From contig NZ_JBFRCU010000032.1 of the NCBI RefSeq assembly GCF_052113205.1, positions 4,121 through 68,120 of the forward strand: a DNA stretch of 64,000 nucleotides, written 5' to 3'. The position numbers and the translations under genes are program-made. Position 1 is the first letter of the stretch, and each line of letters begins with the position of its first letter. The notes under the pieces are model-generated. The model was not told the origin of the DNA. It did not search any database and saw only the letters and a program-made list of their open reading frames with translations. Below, piece by piece: positions 24,627-33,121 of the stretch. The DNA is from Inquilinus sp052113205 (GTDB taxonomy: Bacteria > Pseudomonadota > Alphaproteobacteria > DSM-16000 > Inquilinaceae).

Positions 24627-26120
24627 ATGGCAAGCAGACTCAAGGCCTGCCTGCTCGGCGCGGTGCTCGCACTGGTTGCGGTGCCGGCGCTCGCCGAGGC
24701 CAAGGACCGCTTCGTGGTCGACCTGGTCAACGAGCCGTCGACGCTGGATCCGCAGCTTCAATGGAACCCGGACAGCTACTACGTCTACCGCAACATCTTC
24801 GACAACCTGGTCACCCGCGACGACAAGGGCGAGATCGCCCCGCAGATCGCGACGGCCTGGAAGGTGCTGTCCGACACCCAGGTCGAGTTCGAGATCCGCG
24901 ACGGCGTCACCTTCCATGACGGCAGCACGCTGACGCCGGAGGATGTCGCCTACAGCGTCAGCCGGATCATCGATCCGAAGCTGGCCAGCCCGCAGCGGGG
25001 CCAGTTCGATAAGATCGTGAAGGCCGAGGCGAACGGCCCGCACAGCGTCGTGCTGACCCTCGCCGGCCCCTACCCGGCCCTGCTGGCACAGCTGGTGAAG
25101 CTGTCGATCGTGCCGAAGCATGTGGTCGAGGTGGTCGGCAACGACGCCTTCAACCTCAAGCCGGTCGGCAGCGGGCCATACAAGTTCGACGGCTGGCAGC
25201 GCGGCGTCGCCGTCACCCTGACCCGCAACGACGCCTATTGGGGCCAGAAGGGGCCGTTCGCAACGGCGGTGTTCCGGGCCGTGCCCGACGCCGCCACCCG
25301 GCTGGCCGACATCCAGGCCGGCAGCGCCGACCTGGCGGTGTCGCTCGATTCCGACCTGGCCGGCCAGCTCGAGGCCTCGGGCAAGGGCAAGCGGCTCTAT
25401 ACGCTGACCGAGCGTTTGGCTTATCTGCGCCTGAACCCGACCAAGCCGCCCTTCGACGACCCCCGGCTGCGCCAGGCCGTGGCCTATGCCGTCGACAAGG
25501 AAGGCATCACCGAAGGCATCCTCGGCGGCCTGGACAAGCCGATCGGGCAGATGCTGACACCGGCGCATTTCGGCTGGTTCGAGGACATCCCCGGCCTGCC
25601 CTATGACCCGGACAAGGCCAAGGCCCTGGTCGCCGAGGCCGGCGGCTCGCCCAAGGTCGAGATCGCCACCGGCGCCTTCTTCGACCAGCGCGTGGTCCAG
25701 GCCATCCAGCAGGAGCTGGCCGATGTCGGCTTCGATGCCAGCATCAAGCTGGTCGACACCCCGACCTTCCTGAAGCTGATCCAGCAGGGCGCGCAGGGCG
25801 GCCCGGTCCTGGCCGTCAGCCGGTCCTCCTGCGCCTGCCAGGATGCGGACGGGGCGCTGTACCAGCTGTTCCATTCCGGCAATTCCTGGACCATCGTCGA
25901 GAGCAAGGAGCTCGACGGCTGGCTGGACGACGCCCGGTCGACGCTGGACGCCGACCGGCGGCTGACCGACTACCGCAAGGTCAGCACCTTCATCGCCAAG
26001 GAGATCCCGGTGGTGCCGCTGTTCCAGACGGTGGCGATCTACGGCGCCGCCAAGCCGCTGCAATGGACGCCGACGCCGAATGAGAGCCTGTTCCTGAACC
26101 GCATGTCGTGGTCGGAGTGA
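24627..26120 (+). CDS. ABC transporter substrate-binding protein, family 5 (tandem copy 2)
   Basis: 497 aa with signal peptide (MASRLKACLLGAVLALVA, cleavage near ALAEA-KDRF). By eye it is roughly 70% identical to the upstream copy, with the same mature start (EPSTLDPQLQWNPDSYYVYR), the same CACQDADG cysteine pair and the same C-terminal PTPNESLFLNRMSW. Differences concentrate in the second half (about residues 330-390), which in family 5 proteins lines part of the ligand pocket; this fits duplication with ligand divergence. 19 bp separate it from the permease genes. Confidence 0.9.
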   Translation: MASRLKACLLGAVLALVAVPALAEAKDRFVVDLVNEPSTLDPQLQWNPDSYYVYRNIFDNLVTRDDKGEIAPQIATAWKVLSDTQVEFEIRDGVTFHDGSTLTPEDVAYSVSRIIDPKLASPQRGQFDKIVKAEANGPHSVVLTLAGPYPALLAQLVKLSIVPKHVVEVVGNDAFNLKPVGSGPYKFDGWQRGVAVTLTRNDAYWGQKGPFATAVFRAVPDAATRLADIQAGSADLAVSLDSDLAGQLEASGKGKRLYTLTERLAYLRLNPTKPPFDDPRLRQAVAYAVDKEGITEGILGGLDKPIGQMLTPAHFGWFEDIPGLPYDPDKAKALVAEAGGSPKVEIATGAFFDQRVVQAIQQELADVGFDASIKLVDTPTFLKLIQQGAQGGPVLAVSRSSCACQDADGALYQLFHSGNSWTIVESKELDGWLDDARSTLDADRRLTDYRKVSTFIAKEIPVVPLFQTVAIYGAAKPLQWTPTPNESLFLNRMSWSE

Positions 26121-26139
26121 GGGAGGACCGGCACCCGGC

Positions 26140-27066
26140 ATGACCGCCTTCCTGCTCCGCCGCCTGGGCCAGGCGCTGCTGACGATTTTCGGCGTCGCCA
26201 CGCTGATCTTCTTCCTGCAGCGCCTGACCGGCGACCCGACCTACCTGCTGGTGCCGGACACCGCGACCCAGGCGGATATCGAGGCGCTGCGCCATGCGCT
26301 GGGCTTCGACCGGCCGCTCTGGGTGCAGTACCTGTCCTTCCTGGGCGAGATCGCCCGCTTCGACCTGGGCCGGTCGGTGGTGCAGCACGTGCCGGTCCTG
26401 GACATTATCGCCTCGCGCCTGCCCTACACCCTGGCATTGGCGGCCGGGGCGCTGCTGATCGCCTGCGGCATCGGCATCCCGGTCGGGGTGGCGCTGGCAC
26501 TGTGGCGCGACCGCTGGGCCGCCCGGCTGCTGGCCGGGCTGGTGCTGGCGGCGCAGAGCATGCCGACCTTCTGGAGCGGCATTCTGATGATCCTGGTCTT
26601 CGCCGTCACGCTGGGCTGGCTGCCGCCTTCCTCCACCGGCGGGATCGACCATCTGGTGATGCCGTCGGTGGCGCTGGGCCTGCTCAGCATGGCGACCTTC
26701 GCCCGGGTGACGCGGACGGCCCTGCTGGAGGAGCTGTCGAAGGACTATGTCCGCACCGCCCGCGCCCGCGGCGCCGGGACCGGGCGCCTGCTGCTGCGCC
26801 ACCTGGCCCGCAATGCCTCGATCCCGATCATCACCGTCGCCGGGCTGGAGATCTCGAACCTGCTGGCCGGCGCGGTGATCGTCGAGACGGTGTTCGCCTG
26901 GCCGGGGCTGGGGCAGCTGACGGTGCAGTCGATCCTGGCGCGCGACTTCCCGATCGTGCAGGGGGTGGTGCTGCTGGGGTCCTTCGTCACCGTCGCGCTG
27001 AACCTGCTGACCGACGTCCTCTACACCGCCGTCGACCCGCGCATCCGGCTGGGGAATGCACGATGA
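26140..27066 (+). CDS. ABC transporter permease (DppB-like)
   Basis: 308 aa with six hydrophobic segments. LQRLTGDPTYLLVPD follows the first helix, the EAA-type loop is ARARGAGTGRLLLRHLARNA, and FAWPGLGQLTVQSI is near the end, all typical of DppB/OppB. The stop overlaps the next start (ATGA at 27063-27066). Forms the channel with 27063-27923. Confidence 0.9.
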   Translation: MTAFLLRRLGQALLTIFGVATLIFFLQRLTGDPTYLLVPDTATQADIEALRHALGFDRPLWVQYLSFLGEIARFDLGRSVVQHVPVLDIIASRLPYTLALAAGALLIACGIGIPVGVALALWRDRWAARLLAGLVLAAQSMPTFWSGILMILVFAVTLGWLPPSSTGGIDHLVMPSVALGLLSMATFARVTRTALLEELSKDYVRTARARGAGTGRLLLRHLARNASIPIITVAGLEISNLLAGAVIVETVFAWPGLGQLTVQSILARDFPIVQGVVLLGSFVTVALNLLTDVLYTAVDPRIRLGNAR

Positions 27067-27923
27067 GTGCCGCCGTCGATACATCTCCGGCCCCTGCCGC
27101 GCGTCGGCCGCTGCGGCGCGCCTTGCCCTTCATCATCCTGCTGGCGCTGTTCGCCCTGGCCGCGGTGCTGGCGCCGCTGGTCGCGCCCTACGACCCGAAT
27201 GCCCAGAACCTGCTGGGCCGGCTGAAGCCGCCGGGCACCGTCGCCCGCAACGTGCACTATCTGCTGGGCAGCGACGAGCTCGGCCGCGACCTGCTGAGCC
27301 GCCTGGTCTGGGGCGCCCGGATCTCGCTGCTGGTCGCGGTGCTGTCGGTGCTGATCTCCGGCATCGTCGGCACTGTGCTCGGCATGCTCGCGGGGTATAT
27401 GCGCGGGCCGGTCGAGATGGTGGTGATGCGGGTGGTCGACGTGTTCCTGTCGGTGCCGGCGATCCTGCTGGCCATCATCACCGTCGCCGTGGTCGGGCCC
27501 GGCCTCTTGAACGTCATCCTGGTGCTGGCCCTGACGCGCTGGCCGCGCTACGCCCGCGTCGCCTACGGCCAGACCCTGTCGATCGCCGGCCGGCCCTATG
27601 TCCGGCTGTCGGCCTTCATGGGCGCCGGGCCGCTGCGCGTGCTGTTCCGCCATATCCTGCCGAACATCCTGGGCGCCGTGACCGTGGTGGCGACGCTGGA
27701 GTTCGGGCTGATGGTGCTGTTCGAGGCCGGTCTGTCCTTCCTCGGCCTCGGCGTGCAGCCGCCGACGGCCAGCTGGGGCGCGATGCTGTCGACCGGCCGC
27801 AACTACGTCGCCACCGCCTGGTGGATCGCAACGTTCCCCGGCCTCTGCCTGTTCCTGCTGGTGCTCGCCGCCAACCTGATCGGCGACGCGCTGCGCGACC
27901 GTCTCGACCCCCACAGCCGATGA
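27063..27923 (+). CDS. ABC transporter permease (DppC-like)
   Basis: 286 aa. LLGSDELGRDLLSRLVWGAR after the first helix and LSFLGLGVQPPTASWGAMLS near the end identify a DppC/OppC permease; the ATPase-contact loop is around FMGAGPLRVLFRHILPN. The start is the ATG overlapping the DppB stop; longer in-frame readings begin inside dppB and are discarded. The two ATPases of this system are not next but come after three enzyme genes (31157-33102), all in one apparent operon. Confidence 0.9.
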   Translation: MSAAVDTSPAPAARRPLRRALPFIILLALFALAAVLAPLVAPYDPNAQNLLGRLKPPGTVARNVHYLLGSDELGRDLLSRLVWGARISLLVAVLSVLISGIVGTVLGMLAGYMRGPVEMVVMRVVDVFLSVPAILLAIITVAVVGPGLLNVILVLALTRWPRYARVAYGQTLSIAGRPYVRLSAFMGAGPLRVLFRHILPNILGAVTVVATLEFGLMVLFEAGLSFLGLGVQPPTASWGAMLSTGRNYVATAWWIATFPGLCLFLLVLAANLIGDALRDRLDPHSR

Positions 27924-27930
27924 GGTGACC

Positions 27931-28716
27931 ATGAACATCCCGAGCGATCTGAACGGCAAGCGCGTGGTGGTGACCGGCGCCTGCGGCGTGGTGGGCAGCT
28001 GGATCGCCGCCGCCTTCGCCGAGGCCGGCGCCAGCCTGTGCCTGACCGACACCTCGGAGCCCGATCTCGACCGCCTGGCGATGAACCTGAAGGGCGACCG
28101 CTTCACGTATGCGGCCGACCTGCGCCAGGAGACGGAGATCGACGGGCTGGCCGCCGAGATCGCCGTCCGCTGGGGCACGGCGGACATCCTGGTCAACAAC
28201 GCCGGGGTCTATCCCAGCGGCTTCCTGCTCGACATCGATGTCGCGGAATGGGACCGGATCTTCGACGTCAACCTGCGCGCGCCCTTCCTGCTGACCCGCG
28301 CCCTGGCCAGGCAGATGATCGCCGCCCAGGCCCGCGGCAGCATCATCAACATCTCCTCCGGCGCCTCGCGCAAGATGCGGCGGACCGTGGTGCCCTACTG
28401 CGTGTCCAAGGCGGCGCTGGACCGGCTGACCAAGGGCTTCGCGCTGGAGCTGGCGGAGTTCGGCATCCGGGTCAACGCGGTCGAGCCCGGCTTCATCGCC
28501 GGCAGCAAGGTCAGCCTGCTGACCGAGGAGCATGTCGAGGCGACCAGCGGGTCGATCCCGCTCGGCCGGCCCTCCTCCGCCGCCGATGTCGGCAATTCCG
28601 TGCTGTTCCTGGCCAGCGATGCCGCCGCCTACATGACAGGGTCGACGCTGACGGTCGACGGCGGCAACTCGATCGGGTCGATGACCGTCTACCAGGCCAA
28701 GAAGTCGCCGCTCTAA
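27931..28716 (+). CDS. Short-chain dehydrogenase/reductase (SDR)
   Basis: 261 aa from ATG 27931 (AGG just upstream; a GTG two codons earlier is possible). The classic SDR pattern is present: TGACGVVGSWIA (NAD(P) binding), NNAGVYPSG, catalytic Ser in INISSGAS, YCVSK with Tyr and Lys, and the C-terminal TVDGGNS. The Asp in LTDTSEPDLD after the second strand favours NAD over NADP. It lies within the transport operon, so it probably oxidises or reduces the imported compound or a product of it. The substrate cannot be named. Confidence 0.85.
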   Translation: MNIPSDLNGKRVVVTGACGVVGSWIAAAFAEAGASLCLTDTSEPDLDRLAMNLKGDRFTYAADLRQETEIDGLAAEIAVRWGTADILVNNAGVYPSGFLLDIDVAEWDRIFDVNLRAPFLLTRALARQMIAAQARGSIINISSGASRKMRRTVVPYCVSKAALDRLTKGFALELAEFGIRVNAVEPGFIAGSKVSLLTEEHVEATSGSIPLGRPSSAADVGNSVLFLASDAAAYMTGSTLTVDGGNSIGSMTVYQAKKSPL

Positions 28717-28726
28717 GGAGGATCCG

Positions 28727-29617
28727 ATGGTCCAGCCCTGGCCGCGCTACCAATGGCCGGAAGGTCGTGACAGCGCCTTCTGCTTCACCGTCGATGTCGA
28801 TGCGGATTCGCCTTATCTCTGGCAGCAGCGGGCGCCGGAGGCGACGCGCTCGCTGGGCCAGCTGGAGCAGCGCCGCTTCGGGCCGCGGCTGGGCATCTGG
28901 CGGCTGCTCGACTTGGCTGACCGCTTCGGCATCAAGGGCAGCTTCTTCGTGCCCGGCGCGGTGGCCGAGGCCAACCCCGAGCTGCTGCCCGCCTTCCTGG
29001 AGCGCGGTCACGAGATCGGCCTGCATGGCTACTTCCACGAGATCGTGGCGCAGAGCAGCGACGCCGAGTTCACCGGCGCGCTGGAGGCGGCGATCGAGGT
29101 GTTCCGGCGCCAGACCGGCGCGGTGCCGAAGGGCTTCCGCTCCCCAGCCTGGGAGATGACGCCGCACATGCTGGCGGAGATCCGCCGGCATGGATTCTGG
29201 GACAGCTCGCTGGCGGGCGCCGACCACCCCTATGAGATCGACGGCGTGGTCGAGGTGCCGGTGCAATGGGCGATCGACGACGCCGTGTTCTTCAAATTCT
29301 CCGGCGGCGGCACCGACCAGTGGCCGCCCGAGGCGCCGGGGCCGATCCTGGAGGGCTGGCTGGACGAGTGGGAGGTCCTGCGCCGCCTCAACGGGCTGTT
29401 CATGCTGACCGTCCATGACTGGATCTCCGGCCGTGCCCAGCGGCTGCGGCTGCTGGAGCGCCTGCTGGAGCGGATCACCACAGCACCCGGCGTCTGGATC
29501 GCCACGGTCGGCGAAGTCGCGGCCTGGCATGCCGGGTCGGCCAATGCCGGGCGCTTCGTCGCCGCCTCCGACATCCCCGGCCCGGTGGAGCCCCGCCGCT
29601 TCGGGCGTACGGCATGA
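28727..29617 (+). CDS. Polysaccharide-deacetylase-family amidohydrolase
   Basis: 296 aa. NodB-type motifs are visible: TVDVDAD (catalytic Asp and metal Asp), HGYFHE (metal histidines) and GFRSPAWEMT. The family includes chitin and peptidoglycan deacetylases but also PuuE-type allantoinases and other C-N hydrolases. The absence of a signal peptide and the placement inside an ABC/GGT operon favour a cytosolic small-molecule amidohydrolase. AGGAGG with 5-nt spacing fixes the start. The stop overlaps the GGT start (ATGA, 29614-29617). Confidence 0.85.
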   Translation: MVQPWPRYQWPEGRDSAFCFTVDVDADSPYLWQQRAPEATRSLGQLEQRRFGPRLGIWRLLDLADRFGIKGSFFVPGAVAEANPELLPAFLERGHEIGLHGYFHEIVAQSSDAEFTGALEAAIEVFRRQTGAVPKGFRSPAWEMTPHMLAEIRRHGFWDSSLAGADHPYEIDGVVEVPVQWAIDDAVFFKFSGGGTDQWPPEAPGPILEGWLDEWEVLRRLNGLFMLTVHDWISGRAQRLRLLERLLERITTAPGVWIATVGEVAAWHAGSANAGRFVAASDIPGPVEPRRFGRTA

Positions 29618-31167
29618 ATGTGAGCGCGCGCAAGACCGAGATCCGCAGCCGCCACGGCCTGGTCGCGGCCCAGCACCGTTATGCCGCCGAGGCCGGCGCG
29701 GCGGTGCTGGGCCGTGGCGGCAACGCCATGGACGCGGCGGTGGTGGCGGCGCTGGTGCTGAGCGTGGTCGAGCCCTGGCTGTCGGGCATCGGCGGCGGCG
29801 GCTTCCTGTTGCATGCCGATGGCTCGAGCGGCGCGGTCTCGGCGCTGGATTTCAACGTCCGCACCCCGGCGGCGCTGAACCCGGCCGACTATCCGCTGGC
29901 GGGGGCCGACACCGGCAACTGGTTCCAGTGGCCGTCGGTGGTCGAGGACCGCAACCTGATCGGCGGCCCCTCGATCTGCGTCCCCGGCGCCGTCGCCGGC
30001 CTGGCCGCGGCGTTGGAGCGCTTCGGCAGCATCGGCTGGGCCGAGGCGCTGGCGCCCGCCATCGACCATGCCGAGCGGGGGCTGGAGATCGACTGGTACG
30101 CCGCCTTCTGCATCTCGATCGAAGCCGCAGCCCTCGGTCGTTTCGCGCCGACGGCCGCGCTGCTGCTGGAGGACGGCGAGGCGCCGAAGGCGGCGGATGG
30201 AAAGCACCGCCCGATGTCGGCCAAGGCGCAGATGCTGCGGCGGCTGGCGCAGGAAGGCGCCCGAGACTTCTACGAAGGCGAGATCGCGCGCGACCTGGCG
30301 GGCGACCTGGCCGAGGCCGGGTCGCGCATCATCGCGTCCGACCTCGCCGCCTACCAGCCGCGCTGGGCCGAGCCGCTGCGCGGCGCCTATCGCAGCCGGG
30401 ACGTCTGGGCCATGCCAGGGCTGAGCGGCGGCCCCAGCCTGCTGCAGGCGCTGGACCTGCTGGCGCCGCGCACCGGCTGGGGCGACCGGCCGGACGCTCG
30501 GGCGGCGCTGGCCTATGCCCGGGCGGCGCGCGAGGCCTACCGCCGCCGCCTGACCGGCATGGGCCATGCCGGCCTCAGCAGCGATCCCGGCTGCACCAGC
30601 CATGTCAGCGTGGTCGACGCGCAGGGCAACATGGTCTCGCTGACCAACACCCTGCTGTCCCGATTCGGGTCGAAGGTGGTGCTGCCCCGCGCCGGCATCC
30701 TGATGAACAACGGGATGATGTGGTTCGACCCGCGGCCGGGCCAGCCGAACTCGATGGCCGGAGGCGCCCAGCCGCTTGCGAATATGTGCCCGCTGATCCT
30801 GGGCCGCGACGGCCGGCCGGAGCTGGCGATCGGCGCCGCAGGCGGCCGGTCGATCTTCCCGGCCCTGCTGCAGCTGATCTCCTACGTTGTCGATTACGGC
30901 ATGACGCTGGAGGAGGCGTTCCACACGCCGCGGGTCGATGCCAGCACCCCGACCATCAAGGTGAATGCGGCCGCGGCGCCGGATGTCGCTGCCGCCGTCG
31001 CCCGCGACTTCCCCGTGCAGATCGTCGAGGATACGCTGTATCCGGTGAACTTCGCCATCGCCTCCGCTGCCGCGCGCGATCCAGGGACCGGCGAGACGGT
31101 CGGCATGGCCCACCCGACCAGCCCCTGGTCCGGCGTCGCGGTCGGAGGACCGGCCGATGCCGACTGA
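29614..31167 (+). CDS. ggt: Gamma-glutamyltransferase family protein
   Basis: 517 aa. The autocleavage site and catalytic nucleophile Thr328 lie in GCTSHVSVVDAQGN, followed by SLTNTLLSRFGS; GGAQPLANMCPLI and GAAGGRSI are also typical. These Ntn-hydrolases cleave or transfer gamma-glutamyl groups. There is no signal peptide, unlike the periplasmic E. coli enzyme, so this one appears cytosolic and would act on imported gamma-glutamyl substrates. Its 3' end overlaps the next ATPase start by 11 bp. Some family members act instead on cephalosporin-like amides; I cannot exclude a non-glutathione substrate. Confidence 0.88.
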   Translation: MNVSARKTEIRSRHGLVAAQHRYAAEAGAAVLGRGGNAMDAAVVAALVLSVVEPWLSGIGGGGFLLHADGSSGAVSALDFNVRTPAALNPADYPLAGADTGNWFQWPSVVEDRNLIGGPSICVPGAVAGLAAALERFGSIGWAEALAPAIDHAERGLEIDWYAAFCISIEAAALGRFAPTAALLLEDGEAPKAADGKHRPMSAKAQMLRRLAQEGARDFYEGEIARDLAGDLAEAGSRIIASDLAAYQPRWAEPLRGAYRSRDVWAMPGLSGGPSLLQALDLLAPRTGWGDRPDARAALAYARAAREAYRRRLTGMGHAGLSSDPGCTSHVSVVDAQGNMVSLTNTLLSRFGSKVVLPRAGILMNNGMMWFDPRPGQPNSMAGGAQPLANMCPLILGRDGRPELAIGAAGGRSIFPALLQLISYVVDYGMTLEEAFHTPRVDASTPTIKVNAAAAPDVAAAVARDFPVQIVEDTLYPVNFAIASAAARDPGTGETVGMAHPTSPWSGVAVGGPADAD

Positions 31168-32143
31168 GGCCCCGCCCCTGCTCGCCATCGACGGGCTGCG
31201 GGTCGCCATCGGCGGCCGGTCCGTGGTCGATGGGGTGTCGCTGTCGATCCGCCGCGGCGAGGTGCTGGCCCTGGTCGGCGAGAGCGGCTGCGGCAAGAGC
31301 CTGACCGCCCTGTCGGTGCTGCGCCTGCTGCCGGCCGCCGCGCGCGTCGCCGGCGGCTCTATCGCCATGGAGGGCACCGATCTGTTGGCACTGGACGAAG
31401 CGTCGCTGCGCGACCTGCGCGGCAACCGGGTGTCGGTGATCTTCCAGGAGCCGGTGGCGTCGCTGAACCCGCTGGTCCGGGTCGGCGACCAGGTGGCGGA
31501 GAGCCTGCGGCTGCATCGCGGCGCCTCGGCCGCCGCCGCCCGGGCCGAGGCCGTGGCCATGCTGGCGCGGGTCGGCATCGCCGATCCGGAGCGGCGGGCC
31601 GGGCAGTTCCCGTTCGAGCTGTCGGGCGGCATGTGCCAGCGGGTGATGATCGCGTCGGCCCTGATCTGCCGGCCGGAGATCCTGATCGCCGACGAGCCGA
31701 CAACGGCGCTGGACGTCACCATCCAGGCGCAGATCCTGGATCTGCTGAAATCGCTGCGTGCCGAGGCCGGCAGCGCCATTCTGCTGATCACCCACGACAT
31801 GGGCGTGGTCGCCGACATGGCCGACCGGGTGGCGGTGATGTATGGCGGCACGGTGGTCGAGAGCGGGCCGGTCGATGCGATCTTCGACGCCCCGGCCCAT
31901 CCCTACACCAAGCTGCTGCTGGCGACCGTGCCGCGGCTGGACGGCCCGCGCCGCGAGGAGCTGAAGACCATCGCCGGCGCGGTGCCGGATGCGGCGAGCT
32001 GGCCGCAGGGCTGCCGCTTCCGCACCCGCTGCCCGCTGGCCGATGAGCGCTGCGCCGAGGCGCCGCCGCTGGAGCCGGCGCAGGGCGATCCCGGCCACCT
32101 CGCCGCCTGCTGGCATGGCGACCGCGTCGGGGCGCTGGCATGA
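31157..32143 (+). CDS. ABC transporter ATP-binding protein (DppD-like)
   Basis: 328 aa. Walker A GESGCGKS, signature LSGGMCQRVMIASAL (unusual Cys in place of Arg), Walker B ILIADEP with TTALD, switch HDMGVVAD, and the C-terminal RCPLADERC cysteines. It pairs with the next gene to energise the 26140-27923 permeases. It starts inside the 3' end of ggt, indicating translational coupling. Confidence 0.9.
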   Translation: MPTEAPPLLAIDGLRVAIGGRSVVDGVSLSIRRGEVLALVGESGCGKSLTALSVLRLLPAAARVAGGSIAMEGTDLLALDEASLRDLRGNRVSVIFQEPVASLNPLVRVGDQVAESLRLHRGASAAAARAEAVAMLARVGIADPERRAGQFPFELSGGMCQRVMIASALICRPEILIADEPTTALDVTIQAQILDLLKSLRAEAGSAILLITHDMGVVADMADRVAVMYGGTVVESGPVDAIFDAPAHPYTKLLLATVPRLDGPRREELKTIAGAVPDAASWPQGCRFRTRCPLADERCAEAPPLEPAQGDPGHLAACWHGDRVGALA

Positions 32144-33102
32144 CCCCGCTCCTCTCGGTCCGCGACCTGGCGGTGCATTTCCCGGTCCGCGGCGCCGCCA
32201 AGGGCGCCGTGGTCAAGGCGGTGGACGGCATCTCGCTCGACCTCGAGGCCGGCCGCACCCTGGCGCTGGTCGGCGAGAGCGGCTGCGGCAAGTCGACCAC
32301 CGGCTACGCCATCCTCGGGCTGGAGCGGGCGACGCGCGGCACCGTCGCCTTCGAGGGCCGCGACGTCACCCACGCCGCCGCGGCCGAGCGCCGCGCCCTG
32401 GCCGGCGCCATGCAGATCGTGTTCCAGGACCCCAGCGCCGCGCTGGACCCAAAGATGCGGATCGACGCCAGCATCGCCGAGCCGCTGGCGATCCGCGGCA
32501 CGCCCGGTGCCGAGCGCCGGCGGCGCGTGGCGGAGCTGCTGGACCTGGTCGGCCTGCCGGCCAGCTACGCCCAGCGCACTCCCAACGAGCTGTCGGGCGG
32601 GCAGCGCCAGCGTGTGGTGATCGCCCGCGCCCTGGCGCTGTCGCCGAAGCTGCTGGTCTGCGACGAGCCGGTCTCGGCGCTGGACGTGTCGATCCGCTCG
32701 CAGATCCTGAACCTGCTGGTGCGGCTGCAGGACCAGCTCGGCCTGGCCTATCTGTTCATCAGCCACGATCTGTCGGTGGTGCGCCACATCGCCGACCGGG
32801 TGGCGGTGATGTATCTCGGCACCATCGTCGAGCAGGGCGACACCGACTCCGTCTTCGCGGCGCCGCGCCATCCCTATACCGAGGCGCTGCTGTCGGCGAT
32901 CCCGCTGCCCGATCCGCGGGCCCAGCGGCAGCGCCGCAAGATCATCCTGTCCGGCGACCTGCCGAGCCCGCTGGCCACGCCCGCCGGCTGCCCCTTCGTC
33001 AGCCGCTGCCCGATCCGGGTCGAGGAGTGTGCCGCCATCCGCCCGGCGCTGCGCCCGGCCGAGGGCGGCACCGAGGCGGCCTGCCTCGTCCGAGCGGGAT
33101 GA
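32140..33102 (+). CDS. ABC transporter ATP-binding protein (DppF-like)
   Basis: 320 aa. Walker A GESGCGKST, signature LSGGQRQRVVIARAL, Walker B LLVCDEP with VSALD, switch HDLSVVRH, and C-terminal CPIRVEEC. ATGA overlap with the DppD-like gene. It is the last gene of the operon; only 19 bp separate its stop from the stop of the convergent malonate carrier, with no hairpin terminator visible. Confidence 0.9.
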   Translation: MTPLLSVRDLAVHFPVRGAAKGAVVKAVDGISLDLEAGRTLALVGESGCGKSTTGYAILGLERATRGTVAFEGRDVTHAAAAERRALAGAMQIVFQDPSAALDPKMRIDASIAEPLAIRGTPGAERRRRVAELLDLVGLPASYAQRTPNELSGGQRQRVVIARALALSPKLLVCDEPVSALDVSIRSQILNLLVRLQDQLGLAYLFISHDLSVVRHIADRVAVMYLGTIVEQGDTDSVFAAPRHPYTEALLSAIPLPDPRAQRQRRKIILSGDLPSPLATPAGCPFVSRCPIRVEECAAIRPALRPAEGGTEAACLVRAG

Positions 33103-33121
33103 CGGCAGCCGTGGTGCTGGG

